Source: Moraxellaceae bacterium
Lineage (GTDB): Bacteria; Pseudomonadota; Gammaproteobacteria; Pseudomonadales; Moraxellaceae
Direction: 5' to 3'
DNA length: 64,000 bases
NCBI GenBank assembly: GCA_030680295.1
Contig: JAUXVU010000023.1
Span: 558,001 to 622,000, forward strand
In this document: piece by piece, positions 40,448 to 50,348 of the stretch
Layout of the letters: each line of letters opens with the position of its first letter
Position numbering within the stretch: the first letter of the stretch is position 1
Program-made: the position numbers and the translations under genes
The notes under the pieces: generated by a model
Seen by the model: only the letters and a program-made list of their open reading frames with translations
What the model was told of the DNA's origin: nothing
Databases searched by the model: none

Positions 40448-41491
40448 ATGAAACTTCGCCCTGAGCAACTGCCTAGCCACCTCAGCAATACCCCGCTGCG
40501 GTTGCATGTGCTCAGTGGTGACGAGCCCTTACTGATCCAAGAAAGTCTTGATGCGATTCGTCAGCAGGCGCGCAGCAGTGGTTATGACGAGCGCACGCAA
40601 CACAGCGTGGAGCGAGGCTTTGACTGGGACAGCTTAATCGCCGACAGCCAAGCACTTTCCTTATTTGCCGAACGCAAATTATTAGAGCTGCGCTTTAGCA
40701 ACAAGCCTGATGCTGCAGCTAGCGCGGCACTCATTGAGCTTGCCGCTCGCCCACCAGAAGATACTTGGCTAGTGGTGTGCCTGCCCAAGCTTGATGGCAG
40801 CGCGCAGAAGAGCAAATGGTTTAATGCTCTTGATGCAGCAGGTGCTGTCGTCACCGTTTACCCCATTGATGCCGCCGCCCTGCCCCAATGGTTAACGCAA
40901 CGTGGCCAACGCCTTGGCCTACAGTTTGAGGATGATGCCCTACAGCTATTAAGCGACCGCACCGAAGGAAACTTATTAGCTGCAGCTCAGGCCTTAGAAA
41001 AACTGCAACTGCTGCATAACAGCCAACCCATTAGTGTGGCGTTAGTTGCCAGCCTAATCAGCGATAGTGCACGTTACTCCGTCTTTGATTTAGCCGACGC
41101 CGTTTTGTTAGGGGATGCGCCCCGTGCCGCCCGGCTTATTTTTGGCCTAGAAACTGAGAGCACGGCCGAGTCCGTTGTGCTGTGGGCACTGCAAAAAGAC
41201 TTACGCAGCCTAATTCAGATTTCTGAAAACAACGCCCTTAACGGCCAGCGCCAGGTGTCATCAGCACAGCTTGGCCAAGCGGGATTTTGGGCTAAACGCC
41301 AAGGCCCTGCTCAGCAAGCACTCAAGCGCTTAAACCTGAAGCGGCTTCATCAATTACATACACTATTGCTGGCCATTGATAAGGCCATCAAAGGTCAGTC
41401 CAATGAACGGGCGTGGGACTTGTTACTTCAACTCGCGATGGCCATGGCAGGCAAACCACTTTTTCCTTTAGCGCAAGCGGAGGCACTATGA
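40448..41491 (+). CDS. holA: DNA polymerase III delta subunit
   Basis: Clamp-loader subunit that opens the beta clamp (347 residues). Family features: LHVLSGDEPLLIQESLDAIRQ near residue 18, the LLELRF strand and GNLLAAAQALEKLQLL, in a RarA/AAA-like fold without a functional P-loop. It follows lptE by 6 bases. Its TGA overlaps the ATG of the thioesterase gene (ATGA), which is not a usual partner; normally nadD follows. Confidence 0.94.
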   Translation: MKLRPEQLPSHLSNTPLRLHVLSGDEPLLIQESLDAIRQQARSSGYDERTQHSVERGFDWDSLIADSQALSLFAERKLLELRFSNKPDAAASAALIELAARPPEDTWLVVCLPKLDGSAQKSKWFNALDAAGAVVTVYPIDAAALPQWLTQRGQRLGLQFEDDALQLLSDRTEGNLLAAAQALEKLQLLHNSQPISVALVASLISDSARYSVFDLADAVLLGDAPRAARLIFGLETESTAESVVLWALQKDLRSLIQISENNALNGQRQVSSAQLGQAGFWAKRQGPAQQALKRLNLKRLHQLHTLLLAIDKAIKGQSNERAWDLLLQLAMAMAGKPLFPLAQAEAL

Positions 41492-42276
41492 GCTTTGATG
41501 AGATGATGCAAAGCATCAGCCCAAGCAGTCATCAAATGACAATTTTGCCGAACTGGGGACAGGGTCGCGCCACTTATGGCGGGCTTATTGGCGCTATTTT
41601 GCTGCAGCATTGCCAACAAACACTGAGCCTACAACGCCCGCTACGCTCGTTATCCATCAACTTTATCGGCCCGGCAACTGCCGGCAATATTGATCTCGAC
41701 AGTCAGTTATTGCGTAGTGGCAAGTCTGCCAGCCAAGCACATTGCATTGCTCGTCAAAATAACCAAGTCGTTGCCGCCATGCTGTGTGCATTTGCCGACG
41801 ATAGGCCTTCAGAAATTCATGTGCTGGCCCCACAGGCACCAGCTTTTGCCGCACCAGATACACTGCCTGCACTACCGTATATTCCGGGCATCACACCAGA
41901 GTTCACACAACAATTTGAGTTTCGCTGGGCTGACGGAGATTTACCCTTTACCGGCAGTGCCAGTGCTGACATTGGTGGCTGGGTGCGTTTTCGTGATCCA
42001 CCAAACACACTAACAGCTGCTGCCATTGCGGCTTTAGTCGACGCTTGGCCACCGGCAACTGCCTCACAGTTTCGCCAACCCGCTGCCATTAGCACGATGT
42101 CGTGGACGTTAGAGCTGGTTGCACCATTGGCTAACTTAAACGCTGGGGACTGGTGGCAATATCAGGCGAATACTGAATTTGCTAAAAACGGTTATGCACA
42201 TATTGCAGCTACGTTATGGAGCAGTAGTGGTCAGCTCATTGCCATAAGCCGGCAGACGGTAGCGCTGTTTTATTAG
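41488..42276 (+). CDS. Acyl-CoA thioesterase family protein
   Basis: The 262-residue protein resembles the double hot-dog, TesB-like/4HBT_3 group: N-terminal GRATYGGLIGAILLQH corresponds to the first hot-dog helix, followed by SINFIGPATAG, and the C-terminal half by FRDPPNTLTAAAIAALVDAWPPAT and STMSWTLELV (family pattern STMSxxVxL). It should hydrolyse acyl-CoA esters. The start overlapping the holA stop is taken; the longer frame to 41413 is inside holA. It sits in the holA-proA stretch where nadD is usual, so it is probably an insertion into the ancestral block. Confidence 0.85.
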   Translation: MSFDEMMQSISPSSHQMTILPNWGQGRATYGGLIGAILLQHCQQTLSLQRPLRSLSINFIGPATAGNIDLDSQLLRSGKSASQAHCIARQNNQVVAAMLCAFADDRPSEIHVLAPQAPAFAAPDTLPALPYIPGITPEFTQQFEFRWADGDLPFTGSASADIGGWVRFRDPPNTLTAAAIAALVDAWPPATASQFRQPAAISTMSWTLELVAPLANLNAGDWWQYQANTEFAKNGYAHIAATLWSSSGQLIAISRQTVALFY

Positions 42277-42282
42277 GCCTGC

Positions 42283-43356
42283 TTAGTACATATCGTCAGC
42301 AAGCAGTCGCGCTAAGGTTTTGTCACCTTGGATCAGCCATAGCTGATTACCGCGCATTTCATATTGAGTGGTGTTGCGCAACACGCTCAGTAAGGACTGC
42401 TCAACATCAGCGGCCTTGCCGTGGCATGCCATACGCGTGCTGACGAACTGACTAAAGCGCAAATTTTCTGACGCCTGCACATAACGTGCTTGAATGGTGT
42501 TACATCCGCTATAGGCTTGCAGACGACCCTGCCCCATCAAACGCAAGTGTGCCGGCTTATCTACACGTGCTGGATCAAGTTTTTTACCGTTTAATTCAGC
42601 CACCACCCAACGCGTCAGTAATAAAGGCTGTGACGGACTCATAGGCATCGATGGGCATGTACGACTCGGCCAAAAGCGGTCCAATAAATGTATGTTTAAG
42701 GCGTCGAGTTGATCTGCTTTTTGCGGTGCATACTCGGCTGTTACCGTCACCAAAACTGGCGTAGCCACTGGCAAGTTTAGTATGCGTTGTTGTACCGCAT
42801 ATTGCCGCGCCAACTCCTCACCAAACCCTTCTTTAGCAACAGCGAACTCTTTCGCTGTCAGACACTCTTGAAGGCGGGGACCATGAACTGTCATACGATA
42901 CAAACCACTGACACGTATTGGACCAAGCAACTCATCAACTTTCTTTTGTCGAATCAATTCGTACTGACGGATGGAGCGGATGTGTCGGCCATTATCAGCA
43001 CGAAGTTGCAAGCGATCAGTACCGACCAAAAAAAACTGCCGCGACCGCTCACGACCACTTTGTAAACGCAGACGTTGACCTTTGATTTGCCAGGTCCCTG
43101 ACTCATAAAAGCTTTCATTACTGGGCTGACTAAAACGTTCGGCCAAACGATACGTTTTATCTGGAAACAACGTCAATGTTAGCCAACGCTCACTACAGCT
43201 AGGGCAAGAAACCTCACCACGAAAGGTACTGGCATGTTCAACGACTGCCGAAGGCGTTGACAGCATCGGAATTCGCATAGAGCTACAGGCGACAAGAAGC
43301 GCACTTAACGACAACGAAAGCAGTATTCGAATTGCATAGCGCACTGAATTGAGCAT
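42283..43356 (-). CDS. NlpE-like plus META domain lipoprotein
   Basis: Predicted outer-membrane lipoprotein (357 residues, lipobox LVAC at 21-24). The N-terminal part resembles the NlpE/copper-resistance domain: FRGEVSCPSCSE with Cys51 and Cys54 in the family's CxxC place, then LTLFPDKTYRL and GTWQIKGQRLRL. A middle region (YRMTVHGPRLQECLT) is of unknown type. The C-terminal part is a META/HslJ domain (TRWVVAELNGKKL, LMGQGRLQAYSGCNTIQARY). NlpE senses copper and envelope stress and META proteins often relate to stress or drug resistance, so an envelope-stress role is inferred. Confidence 0.8.
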   Translation of the reverse strand: MLNSVRYAIRILLSLSLSALLVACSSMRIPMLSTPSAVVEHASTFRGEVSCPSCSERWLTLTLFPDKTYRLAERFSQPSNESFYESGTWQIKGQRLRLQSGRERSRQFFLVGTDRLQLRADNGRHIRSIRQYELIRQKKVDELLGPIRVSGLYRMTVHGPRLQECLTAKEFAVAKEGFGEELARQYAVQQRILNLPVATPVLVTVTAEYAPQKADQLDALNIHLLDRFWPSRTCPSMPMSPSQPLLLTRWVVAELNGKKLDPARVDKPAHLRLMGQGRLQAYSGCNTIQARYVQASENLRFSQFVSTRMACHGKAADVEQSLLSVLRNTTQYEMRGNQLWLIQGDKTLARLLADDMY

Positions 43357-43458
43357 TCCCGCCTATCTCACATCTGGTTACTACATAAGAGCAAGAGATG
43401 GTTTATCCTGTCTGTTAGAGTAATGTAAAGTGATAAACATATTTTTGGAGCAATGTTG

Positions 43459-44715
43459 ATGGACATTACTGCCTATATGCAGTCTTTAGGTGCTAATGCA
43501 CGAGCCGCATCCCGCGTGATTGCCAGCGCAACTACGGATGCTAAGAATGCAGCGCTACAAGCGATTCATGAAGCGTTATTAGCTGACCGAGATCTTATTT
43601 TAGCGGCCAATGCCAAAGACATGGCAAACGGTCAAGCCAACAATTTAGATGCTGCCCTGCTGGATCGCTTAGCACTGGATGATGGTCGCTTTAGCGGCAT
43701 GTTAGAAGGCCTGCGCCAAGTGATTGCACTAGCTGACCCCATTGGTGAAATGACTGACTTTACTTATCGCCCATCTGGCATTCAGCTCGGCAAAATGCGT
43801 GTCCCACTGGGTGTCATTGGCATTATTTATGAGTCGCGCCCCAATGTCACACTAGAGGCCGCCTCACTGTGCCTAAAGTCCGGCAATGCCACTATTTTAC
43901 GTGGCGGCAGTGAAGCCACACACAGCAACAACGCCATTGCCGCCAGCATCAGCAAAGGCTTAGTTAAGGCCGGCATGCCTGCAACCATTATTCAGGTTGT
44001 CGAAGTGACCGATCGATCCGCTGTGGGTCAGTTGATCACCATGCCAGAATTCGTTGATGTCATTGTGCCCCGCGGTGGCAAAGGCCTAATCGAGCGCATC
44101 AGTAAAGATGCTCGTGTACCTGTCATAAAACACTTAGATGGCAACTGCCACGTCTTTATTGATCGTGAAGCTGACCACGACAAGGCAATTAAGATTGCGA
44201 TTAATGCCAAAACACATCGTTATGGTGTGTGTAATGCCATGGAAACCTTGCTTATTGATGAGCCTGTTGCGGCAGCATTATTGCCAACACTTGCTGACCA
44301 ATACCGCGCTAAAGGCGTCGAATTACGTGGTTGTGAGCGTAGCCGAGCGCTGGTGAGTGACTTACTCGAAGCCACGGAAGACGACTGGTATACCGAATAC
44401 TTAGCACCCGTACTGGCCATCAAAGTGGTTGACGGAATTGAGCCTGCCATTGAGCACATTAATCAATATGGCTCACATCACACCGATGCCATCGTCACGG
44501 AAAACTACACACGTGCACGTCGCTTTTTAGCTGCGGTGGACTCCAGCTCGGTCATGGTGAATGCCTCAACGCGTTTTGCTGATGGCTTTGAGTATGGCCT
44601 GGGCGCAGAAATTGGTATTTCTACTGACAAAATTCATGTGCGCGGCCCCGTGGGCTTAGAAGGCCTAACCTCACAGAAGTGGATAGTTTTTGGCGACGGC
44701 CAAATTCGAGGTTAA
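43459..44715 (+). CDS. proA: Gamma-glutamyl phosphate reductase
   Basis: Reduces glutamyl-5-phosphate to glutamate semialdehyde in proline synthesis. The 418-residue protein has [27 protein letters not shown] and the catalytic cysteine in [11 protein letters not shown] (near residue 230). I take the ATG at 43459 because GGAG lies 8 bases upstream; the ATG at 43453 would leave only two bases. proB is not in this window. nadD follows, as in many gammaproteobacteria. Confidence 0.96.
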   Translation: MDITAYMQSLGANARAASRVIASATTDAKNAALQAIHEALLADRDLILAANAKDMANGQANNLDAALLDRLALDDGRFSGMLEGLRQVIALADPIGEMTDFTYRPSGIQLGKMRVPLGVIGIIYESRPNVTLEAASLCLKSGNATILRGGSEATHSNNAIAASISKGLVKAGMPATIIQVVEVTDRSAVGQLITMPEFVDVIVPRGGKGLIERISKDARVPVIKHLDGNCHVFIDREADHDKAIKIAINAKTHRYGVCNAMETLLIDEPVAAALLPTLADQYRAKGVELRGCERSRALVSDLLEATEDDWYTEYLAPVLAIKVVDGIEPAIEHINQYGSHHTDAIVTENYTRARRFLAAVDSSSVMVNASTRFADGFEYGLGAEIGISTDKIHVRGPVGLEGLTSQKWIVFGDGQIRG

Positions 44716-44719
44716 GCCT

Positions 44720-45379
44720 ATGCTGATGCTGTTTGGCGGCTCGTTTGATCCGGTGCATAAGGGCCATCGCGAAGTCGCCACAGCAGCACAGCAACAGTTA
44801 GGTGCTCACCAAGTAGTGTGGTTGCCCAATTACCGCTCACCACTGAAAAGCACCAGCCATACCAAACCCGAACATCGCCAACATATGCTTGAGCTTATGC
44901 TGGCGCACAGCCAGCAAAGCTCATGGCAACTAGATCTTAACGAGTTGCACAGTGCCGAGCCTTGCTACACCATCGACAGCCTACGTCGATGGCGCCAGCA
45001 ACTTGGGCCATCACATTCCTTGGTTTTTTTGCTGGGTCAGGACAGTTTGCAGCAGCTCAACAAGTGGCGAGACTGGCAGCAACTTACCGATCTCGCGCAT
45101 CTGGCCGTGGTCAGCCGAACCAGCTTGGCAACAGCTGGCACAGATGAGCTTAAAAATTGGCTGAAAAATCGCCTTATTACATCGCCACAGCTGTTACAAT
45201 CGCGCCCCTTTGGCAGCATCATCGAGCTAAACACCCCGTTTTGGGACATCAGCAGCACTGACTTACGTCAGGCACTGGCAGACCAACGGCCGCTGGATGA
45301 CTGGCTAGACCCCCCAGTTAGGGACTATATTTTAAAACTCGGCTTATACCGCCACTTGGAGAGCAACGCGTCCTCATGA
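44720..45379 (+). CDS. nadD: Nicotinate-nucleotide adenylyltransferase
   Basis: Joins NaMN and ATP to make NaAD in NAD synthesis. Motifs: GGSFDPVHKGH (7-17, nucleotidyl transferase HxGH) and ISSTDLRQAL near the C terminus. From the ATG at 44720 the protein has 219 residues; the frame reaches 30 bases further upstream but only inside proA. The stop overlaps rsfS (ATGA). Confidence 0.95.
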   Translation: MLMLFGGSFDPVHKGHREVATAAQQQLGAHQVVWLPNYRSPLKSTSHTKPEHRQHMLELMLAHSQQSSWQLDLNELHSAEPCYTIDSLRRWRQQLGPSHSLVFLLGQDSLQQLNKWRDWQQLTDLAHLAVVSRTSLATAGTDELKNWLKNRLITSPQLLQSRPFGSIIELNTPFWDISSTDLRQALADQRPLDDWLDPPVRDYILKLGLYRHLESNASS

Positions 45380-45717
45380 ATGCATTTGATGCTGATACAC
45401 AGAAACTCTATGACGCCGCCATGAATGCGCTGGCCGATCTCAAAGCACAACAAGTCACCCCACTTGATGTACGTGCCCTCACTAGCTTGGCCGACGTCAT
45501 GATTATTGCCAGCGGCACATCTACCCGTCATGTTCGCGCATTGGCTGATGAAGTTCAGGTCAAAGCCAAGGCTGCAGGCTTTATGCCCGTAGGTGTTGAA
45601 GGCGAACAAGATGGCGAGTGGGTACTCATCGACTTGGCCGGCGTGATTGTTCATGTCATGCTGCCATCGGCTCGCACGTTTTATGACCTAGAGCGCTTGT
45701 GGACAGCACAAGCCTAA
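45376..45717 (+). CDS. rsfS: Ribosomal silencing factor RsfS
   Basis: Binds ribosomal protein L14 and blocks subunit joining when nutrients are short. The 113-residue protein shows DVRALTSLADVMIIASGTSTRHVRALAD and WVLIDLAGVIVHVM, both typical. Its ATG overlaps the nadD stop and rlmH follows in 3 bases, the usual order. Confidence 0.95.
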   Translation: MNAFDADTQKLYDAAMNALADLKAQQVTPLDVRALTSLADVMIIASGTSTRHVRALADEVQVKAKAAGFMPVGVEGEQDGEWVLIDLAGVIVHVMLPSARTFYDLERLWTAQA

Positions 45718-45720
45718 GCC

Positions 45721-46188
45721 ATGAAAGTACGCTTGCTTGCGGTTGGCACACGCATGCCGGAATGGGTTAACGAAGGTTATCAAAACTACCAAAAGCGTCT
45801 TACCGACGACATTCGTCTTGAGTTAGTTGAAATAGCAGCCGGTAAGCGCGCAAAAAACACTGATGTTGCGCGCATCACCGAACAGGAAGGTTCTGCGCAA
45901 TTAGCTGCATTAGGTGCAAATGATCATGTCATTGCACTTGAGGTCGGCGGCAAAGCCATTAGCACAGAATCACTCGCCGAGTCGCTACGACTGTGGTTAC
46001 CACAAGGCCGCTCAGTAAGCCTGTTAATTGGTGGCCCCGAAGGTCTATCGCCTGCGGCGAAACAACGTGCTGACGAACAGTGGTCATTGTCGCGCTTAAC
46101 CCTGCCACACCCCTTGGTGCGCATTTTAATTGCAGAACAGGTCTATCGGGCTTGGACTTTACTCAAAGGTCACCCGTATCATCGCTAA
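45721..46188 (+). CDS. rlmH: 23S rRNA (pseudouridine1915-N3)-methyltransferase
   Basis: SPOUT methyltransferase modifying pseudouridine 1915 in helix 69 of 23S rRNA. The 155-residue length is exact for the family. Motifs: VIALEVGGKAIST, LLIGGPEGLSPAAK (SAM knot) and LTLPHPLVRILIAEQVYRAW, with YHR as the C terminus. It leads into mrdA. Confidence 0.97.
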   Translation: MKVRLLAVGTRMPEWVNEGYQNYQKRLTDDIRLELVEIAAGKRAKNTDVARITEQEGSAQLAALGANDHVIALEVGGKAISTESLAESLRLWLPQGRSVSLLIGGPEGLSPAAKQRADEQWSLSRLTLPHPLVRILIAEQVYRAWTLLKGHPYHR

Positions 46189-46191
46189 GCC

Positions 46192-48138
46192 ATGACAGAC
46201 AAAAAGCCAGACAAAAAAACAACTGCTGCCCCACTCTCGGTAAAGCCGACTATTACCGAACGTGTGACACTACAAAACACCCAAGCCGAAACGGAAACTT
46301 TTCGTCAGCGCGCTCGCACGGCTGCATTTATTGTTCTGGCAGCTTTTACCATCATGTTCATGCGTTATGGCTACTTGCAAGTCATGCAGCATGACGAGTT
46401 TGCAACACGCTCTGAGCGCAACCGAATTCAGTTGGAAGCAATATCCCCGCCACGGGGTTTTATTTACGACCGTAACGGCGAGGTGCTAGCCGATAATCGC
46501 CCCGTATTTGCATTGGTCGTTAATCGCCAACAGGTCAGTGACCTAGATGCACTGATTGAGCGTCTACGTCCCATTATTGGTCTATCTGATGATGAGATTG
46601 CACGTTTTCATACACGTCGTCGAGTCACTCGCCGCTATCAGTCAGTTCCAATACGTACACGCCTCAGTGAAGAGGACTTAGCAAGCTTTTCAGAAGTACG
46701 AGCCGATTTTCCCGGGGTGACCGCCGAAATTGAAATATCTCGCTACTACCCACATGGCGAACTATTCGCACATGTGCTGGGCTATGTAGGACGCATCTCC
46801 GAAGTTGAGCTCAAAGACCTAGACCCTGCAGCCTATGCTGGTACAAACCTGATTGGTAAGTTAGGCATCGAAAAATTTTATGAAGATGTATTGCACGGAC
46901 GTGCAGGCTATCAACACGTTGAAACCAACGCTTTTGGCAAGCAAATACGTGTACTCAAACGTACACGTCCTGAGCGAGGCACCGACTTAACACTGCACTT
47001 AGATTTAACATTACAGCGTATTGCTCATGAACAACTTGCTGGACGCCGCGGGGCAATTGTGGCCATTGATCCACGCGATGGCGGAGTATTAGCTTTTGTC
47101 AGTAATCCGGGGTATGACCCCAATCTTTTTGTGAGCGGCATCCCAAGCTCAATATATAACGGCCTAAGTTCACATGAAGACCGCCCACTCTATAATCGTG
47201 CGCTACAAGGCGTGTATCCGCCGGGCTCCACGATCAAACCATTTTCTGGCTTGGGCATAATTCATTATGGCTTAGCCGATTGGAGTTACCGCATTAATGA
47301 TCCTGGCTTTTTCTCACTGCCTGGCTCATCACATCGTTTTCGTGACTGGAAAAAAACAGGCCATGGTGTTGTGGACTTAACACATGCCATTGAGGTCTCC
47401 TGCGACACCTACTTCTATCAGTTATCCGATCGAATGGGCGTGGATCGCTTTCATGACTGGATGGCTCAATTTGGCTTTGGCAAAACCACGGGAATCGACC
47501 TAGTTCATGAGCGCACAGGCACTTTACCCTCTGTTGCTTGGAAGCGAGAACGTCTTAATGCGCCATGGTATCGGGGTGAAATGATGTCAGTTGGTATTGG
47601 TCAAGGCTACTTCACAGCCACACCATTACAAGTCGCTTTAGCCACTGCGATTATGGCCAATAAGGGTAAACAAGTGCAGCCTAGGCTGCTTAAATCAGCT
47701 TCGGACAATATGGCTGACTTAATACCAAAAACGACAAACAAACACATGGACTTTAATGGCACTGAAGAAGACTGGGATAAAATGCATGAAGCCATGCGTC
47801 GTGTTGTACATGGCCCATCAGGCACTGCAGGCCGCATGCGCCAAGGCCTACAGAACTATGAAATTGCAGGCAAAACTGGCACGGCTCAGGTAATTAAAAT
47901 TCGCCAAGGTGAACGCTACAATGAGTCAAAAATTGATCAACGACACTGGGACCACGCATGGTTTAATGGCTTCGCTCCTGTCGATAACCCACAAATTGCC
48001 GTGGCAATTTTAGTAGAGAATGGTCGAAGTGGTAGTGGTACCGCCGCTCCTATTGCAAGAATCATGTTTGACTATGTGATTAATGGCATTGAACCGACAC
48101 CACCAGCACCACCCAGCCCACCACCAGCAGGTGAGTAA
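46192..48138 (+). CDS. mrdA: Penicillin-binding protein 2 (elongasome transpeptidase)
   Basis: Monofunctional class B transpeptidase of the rod-shape elongasome. One N-terminal membrane segment (about 43-62) is followed by the pedestal domain (SPPRGFIYDRNGEVLA) and the transpeptidase domain: Ser346 in YPPGSTIKP, SxD in VSCDTYFYQ, and GKTGTAQV. It has 648 residues and ends in a proline-rich tail (EPTPPAPPSPPP). The stop overlaps the mrdB ATG (TAATG). Presence of mrdA/mrdB suggests a rod-shaped cell. Confidence 0.97.
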   Translation: MTDKKPDKKTTAAPLSVKPTITERVTLQNTQAETETFRQRARTAAFIVLAAFTIMFMRYGYLQVMQHDEFATRSERNRIQLEAISPPRGFIYDRNGEVLADNRPVFALVVNRQQVSDLDALIERLRPIIGLSDDEIARFHTRRRVTRRYQSVPIRTRLSEEDLASFSEVRADFPGVTAEIEISRYYPHGELFAHVLGYVGRISEVELKDLDPAAYAGTNLIGKLGIEKFYEDVLHGRAGYQHVETNAFGKQIRVLKRTRPERGTDLTLHLDLTLQRIAHEQLAGRRGAIVAIDPRDGGVLAFVSNPGYDPNLFVSGIPSSIYNGLSSHEDRPLYNRALQGVYPPGSTIKPFSGLGIIHYGLADWSYRINDPGFFSLPGSSHRFRDWKKTGHGVVDLTHAIEVSCDTYFYQLSDRMGVDRFHDWMAQFGFGKTTGIDLVHERTGTLPSVAWKRERLNAPWYRGEMMSVGIGQGYFTATPLQVALATAIMANKGKQVQPRLLKSASDNMADLIPKTTNKHMDFNGTEEDWDKMHEAMRRVVHGPSGTAGRMRQGLQNYEIAGKTGTAQVIKIRQGERYNESKIDQRHWDHAWFNGFAPVDNPQIAVAILVENGRSGSGTAAPIARIMFDYVINGIEPTPPAPPSPPPAGE

Positions 48139-49289
48139 TGAACCAACCTAGCCAACGCTATCATCGTCACGCCCCCAATACTGGAGCAGAATTTACTCGC
48201 TCGCGTGATTTGTGGTTGATTCTGCGTACCGACTCGGTGCTAGCCGTACTGTTGTTAATTTTAACCTGTGTTGGTTTGATTTCGCTTTATAGCGCCAGCG
48301 GCGGCGATACTGCCATGACCGCCAAACAAGGTAGCAGCTTCCTAATTGGATACGCCGTACTGTTAGTTATGGCTCGCATACCACCCGCAACGTATCACTA
48401 CATTTCGCCTTGGTTTTTTGCAGGTGGCGTTGTCTTGCTGATCGCAGTTGAACTATTTGGTCAGGTCCGAATGGGGGCGCAACGTTGGATCAGTGTGCCG
48501 GGCGTTGCCAGCATTCAACCATCTGAATTTATGAAAATTGGCATGCCCATGATGATTGCTTGGTATTTATCGAGCCGCGCAATGGGAAAAATATCACTAA
48601 AGGACTTAACCGTATCGCTTGCACTGCTCATGGTGCCCGTTGCGCTTATTGTGAAGCAGCCAGATCTTGGCACCTCTATTTTGGTCTTTGTCAGCGGCTT
48701 TTTTGTGATTTTTTTAGCTGGCCTTTCATGGCGAATCATCACCGTTGCGACTGTTTTCACCGCAGCCATTGCACCGATAGCATGGCAGTTTTTACATGAC
48801 TATCAGCGTCAACGAGTTCTAACACTATTTAATCCAGACGCTGACCCTTTAGGTGCCGGCTGGAATATTATCCAATCGAAAACAGCGATTGGATCAGGTG
48901 GACTTTTTGGCAAAGGCTGGATGAATGGCACGCAGTCACACCTGCACTTTTTGCCAGAAGGGCATACCGACTTTATTATTGCAGCGTTTTCTGAAGAGTT
49001 TGGGTTTGTCGGAGTGCTCGCCTTATTTTTACTCTACTTTGCTATTTTGGTGCGCTGCCTGTTTATTACGCTCGCTGCACAATCAAGTTATGCACGCTTG
49101 CTAGCCGGCGCCATCACACTCTCATTTTTTATCTATATTTTTGTCAACGTCTGCATGGTTAGCGGCATTCTACCTGTGGTGGGTGTGCCCTTACCGTTTA
49201 TGAGTTACGGAGGCACTGCCATTATTACGCTGATGGCCGGATTTGGCATTTTGATGTCAGTGCATTCCAACCGAAAATTAATGGGCTAA
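48138..49289 (+). CDS. mrdB: RodA peptidoglycan glycosyltransferase (SEDS family)
   Basis: Integral membrane polymerase that makes glycan strands with PBP2. The 383-residue protein has about ten membrane segments. Family signatures are RWISVPGVASIQPSEFMKIG, VKQPDLGTSI, the HLHFLPEGHTDFIIAAFSEE motif with the catalytic Asp in the large periplasmic loop, and GVPLPFMSYGGT. It is coupled to mrdA by a 1-base overlap. Confidence 0.97.
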   Translation: MNQPSQRYHRHAPNTGAEFTRSRDLWLILRTDSVLAVLLLILTCVGLISLYSASGGDTAMTAKQGSSFLIGYAVLLVMARIPPATYHYISPWFFAGGVVLLIAVELFGQVRMGAQRWISVPGVASIQPSEFMKIGMPMMIAWYLSSRAMGKISLKDLTVSLALLMVPVALIVKQPDLGTSILVFVSGFFVIFLAGLSWRIITVATVFTAAIAPIAWQFLHDYQRQRVLTLFNPDADPLGAGWNIIQSKTAIGSGGLFGKGWMNGTQSHLHFLPEGHTDFIIAAFSEEFGFVGVLALFLLYFAILVRCLFITLAAQSSYARLLAGAITLSFFIYIFVNVCMVSGILPVVGVPLPFMSYGGTAIITLMAGFGILMSVHSNRKLMG

Positions 49290-49310
49290 GCGCCCGCAAG
49301 GACTATCACC

Positions 49311-50306
49311 ATGCTTAAACACGCCTTATTAGCTTTTTGTCTTGTTGGCAGCACTAGCGCCATGGCCTCAGATTACCTAGATCGACCTGAGTTTCTGGCG
49401 ATGGTCAATGAACTAGAGCAAGCAGGAGTTTATACACCGGGCGAGCTTCAAGCCTTGTTTAAACATGTTAAACGTCAAGATCGTGTACTTGAACTGATGT
49501 CACGTGCGCCAGAACGTCGCAAGGAATGGTTTGAGTACCGCCCTATTTTTATTACTTCCGCACGTGTTAACCAAGGTGTTCAATTTTGGCGTGAAAATGC
49601 AAATGCCTTAGCGTTAGCAGAAAGTAAAACTGGCGTTCCAGCTGAAATGATCGTTTCAATTTTAGGCGTGGAAACCAGTTATGGTCGAAATAAGGGCAGC
49701 TTTCGTGTCATTGATGCGTTAGCCACACTAGGTTTTGACCACCCACCTCGTGCGCCATTTTTCAGCAAAGAGCTGCGCGAGTTTTTAATTCTTAGCCGTG
49801 AAAATGGCATGAACCCAAGTGAAATTCGCGGCTCTTATGCTGGCGCTATGGGGTACCCACAGTTTATGCCCTCAAGCTGGCGCAACCTAGCCGTAGACTT
49901 TGACGGAGATGGGCGTATTGATCTGATTAACAACCCCGTTGATGCCATTGGCTCCATTGCCAACTATTTCAAAGGTAATGGCTGGAAGCCAGGTGAAGGC
50001 GTAGTGTTGGCCGCCACAGCCACAGGCAATATCAGTGATGACAGTGTTTCTACCACACTGAACACTACTACTACGCTAGCTGCTATTGCGCAGTCTGGTA
50101 TTCAAAGTAATCACAGTCTATCGCCCAAAACACCTGCAACTGCTTTCCGCCTGCAAGGCACCAACGGTAGTGAATACTGGATAGGACTACACAACTTCTA
50201 TGTCATCACTCGCTACAACCGCAGTATTATGTATGCCATGGCGGTGAATGACTTAGCCAATCTCATCAAACAAGAAAAGCAAGCCGGGGATGCCAGAGCC
50301 AACTAG
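49311..50306 (+). CDS. mltB: Lytic murein transglycosylase B
   Basis: Cleaves glycan strands. The 331 residues have a signal peptide (1-19), then an SLT_2 domain with the catalytic Glu121 in SILGVETSYGRNKG, GSYAGAMGYPQFMPSSWR and DFDGDGRIDL. E. coli MltB is a lipoprotein, but here the signal peptide (AFCLVGSTSAMAS) has no good lipobox (LAFC has Phe at -1), so the mature enzyme is likely soluble in the periplasm. AAGGA lies upstream of the ATG. It continues the mrdA-mrdB-mltB-rlpA-dacA elongation/division cluster. Confidence 0.94.
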   Translation: MLKHALLAFCLVGSTSAMASDYLDRPEFLAMVNELEQAGVYTPGELQALFKHVKRQDRVLELMSRAPERRKEWFEYRPIFITSARVNQGVQFWRENANALALAESKTGVPAEMIVSILGVETSYGRNKGSFRVIDALATLGFDHPPRAPFFSKELREFLILSRENGMNPSEIRGSYAGAMGYPQFMPSSWRNLAVDFDGDGRIDLINNPVDAIGSIANYFKGNGWKPGEGVVLAATATGNISDDSVSTTLNTTTTLAAIAQSGIQSNHSLSPKTPATAFRLQGTNGSEYWIGLHNFYVITRYNRSIMYAMAVNDLANLIKQEKQAGDARAN

Positions 50307-50320
50307 GGCTCGCGCTACCA

Positions 50321-50340
50321 CCCTCGGCAACTGCCGAGGG
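50321..50340 (+). promoter_or_regulatory. Hairpin covering the rlpA ribosome-binding site
   Basis: CCCTCGGC (50321-50328) pairs perfectly with GCCGAGGG (50333-50340) across a 4-base loop. The 3' arm contains GAGGG, the ribosome-binding site of rlpA, 8 bases before its TTG start. No T run follows, so it is not a normal terminator. If formed in the mRNA, it would lower translation of rlpA relative to mltB. Confidence 0.55.
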
Positions 50341-50348
50341 TTGCCAGT

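Noticed and set aside
44690-44719. Longer N terminus for nadD
   Set aside because: It overlaps proA; the family begins with MLMLFGGSFDP.
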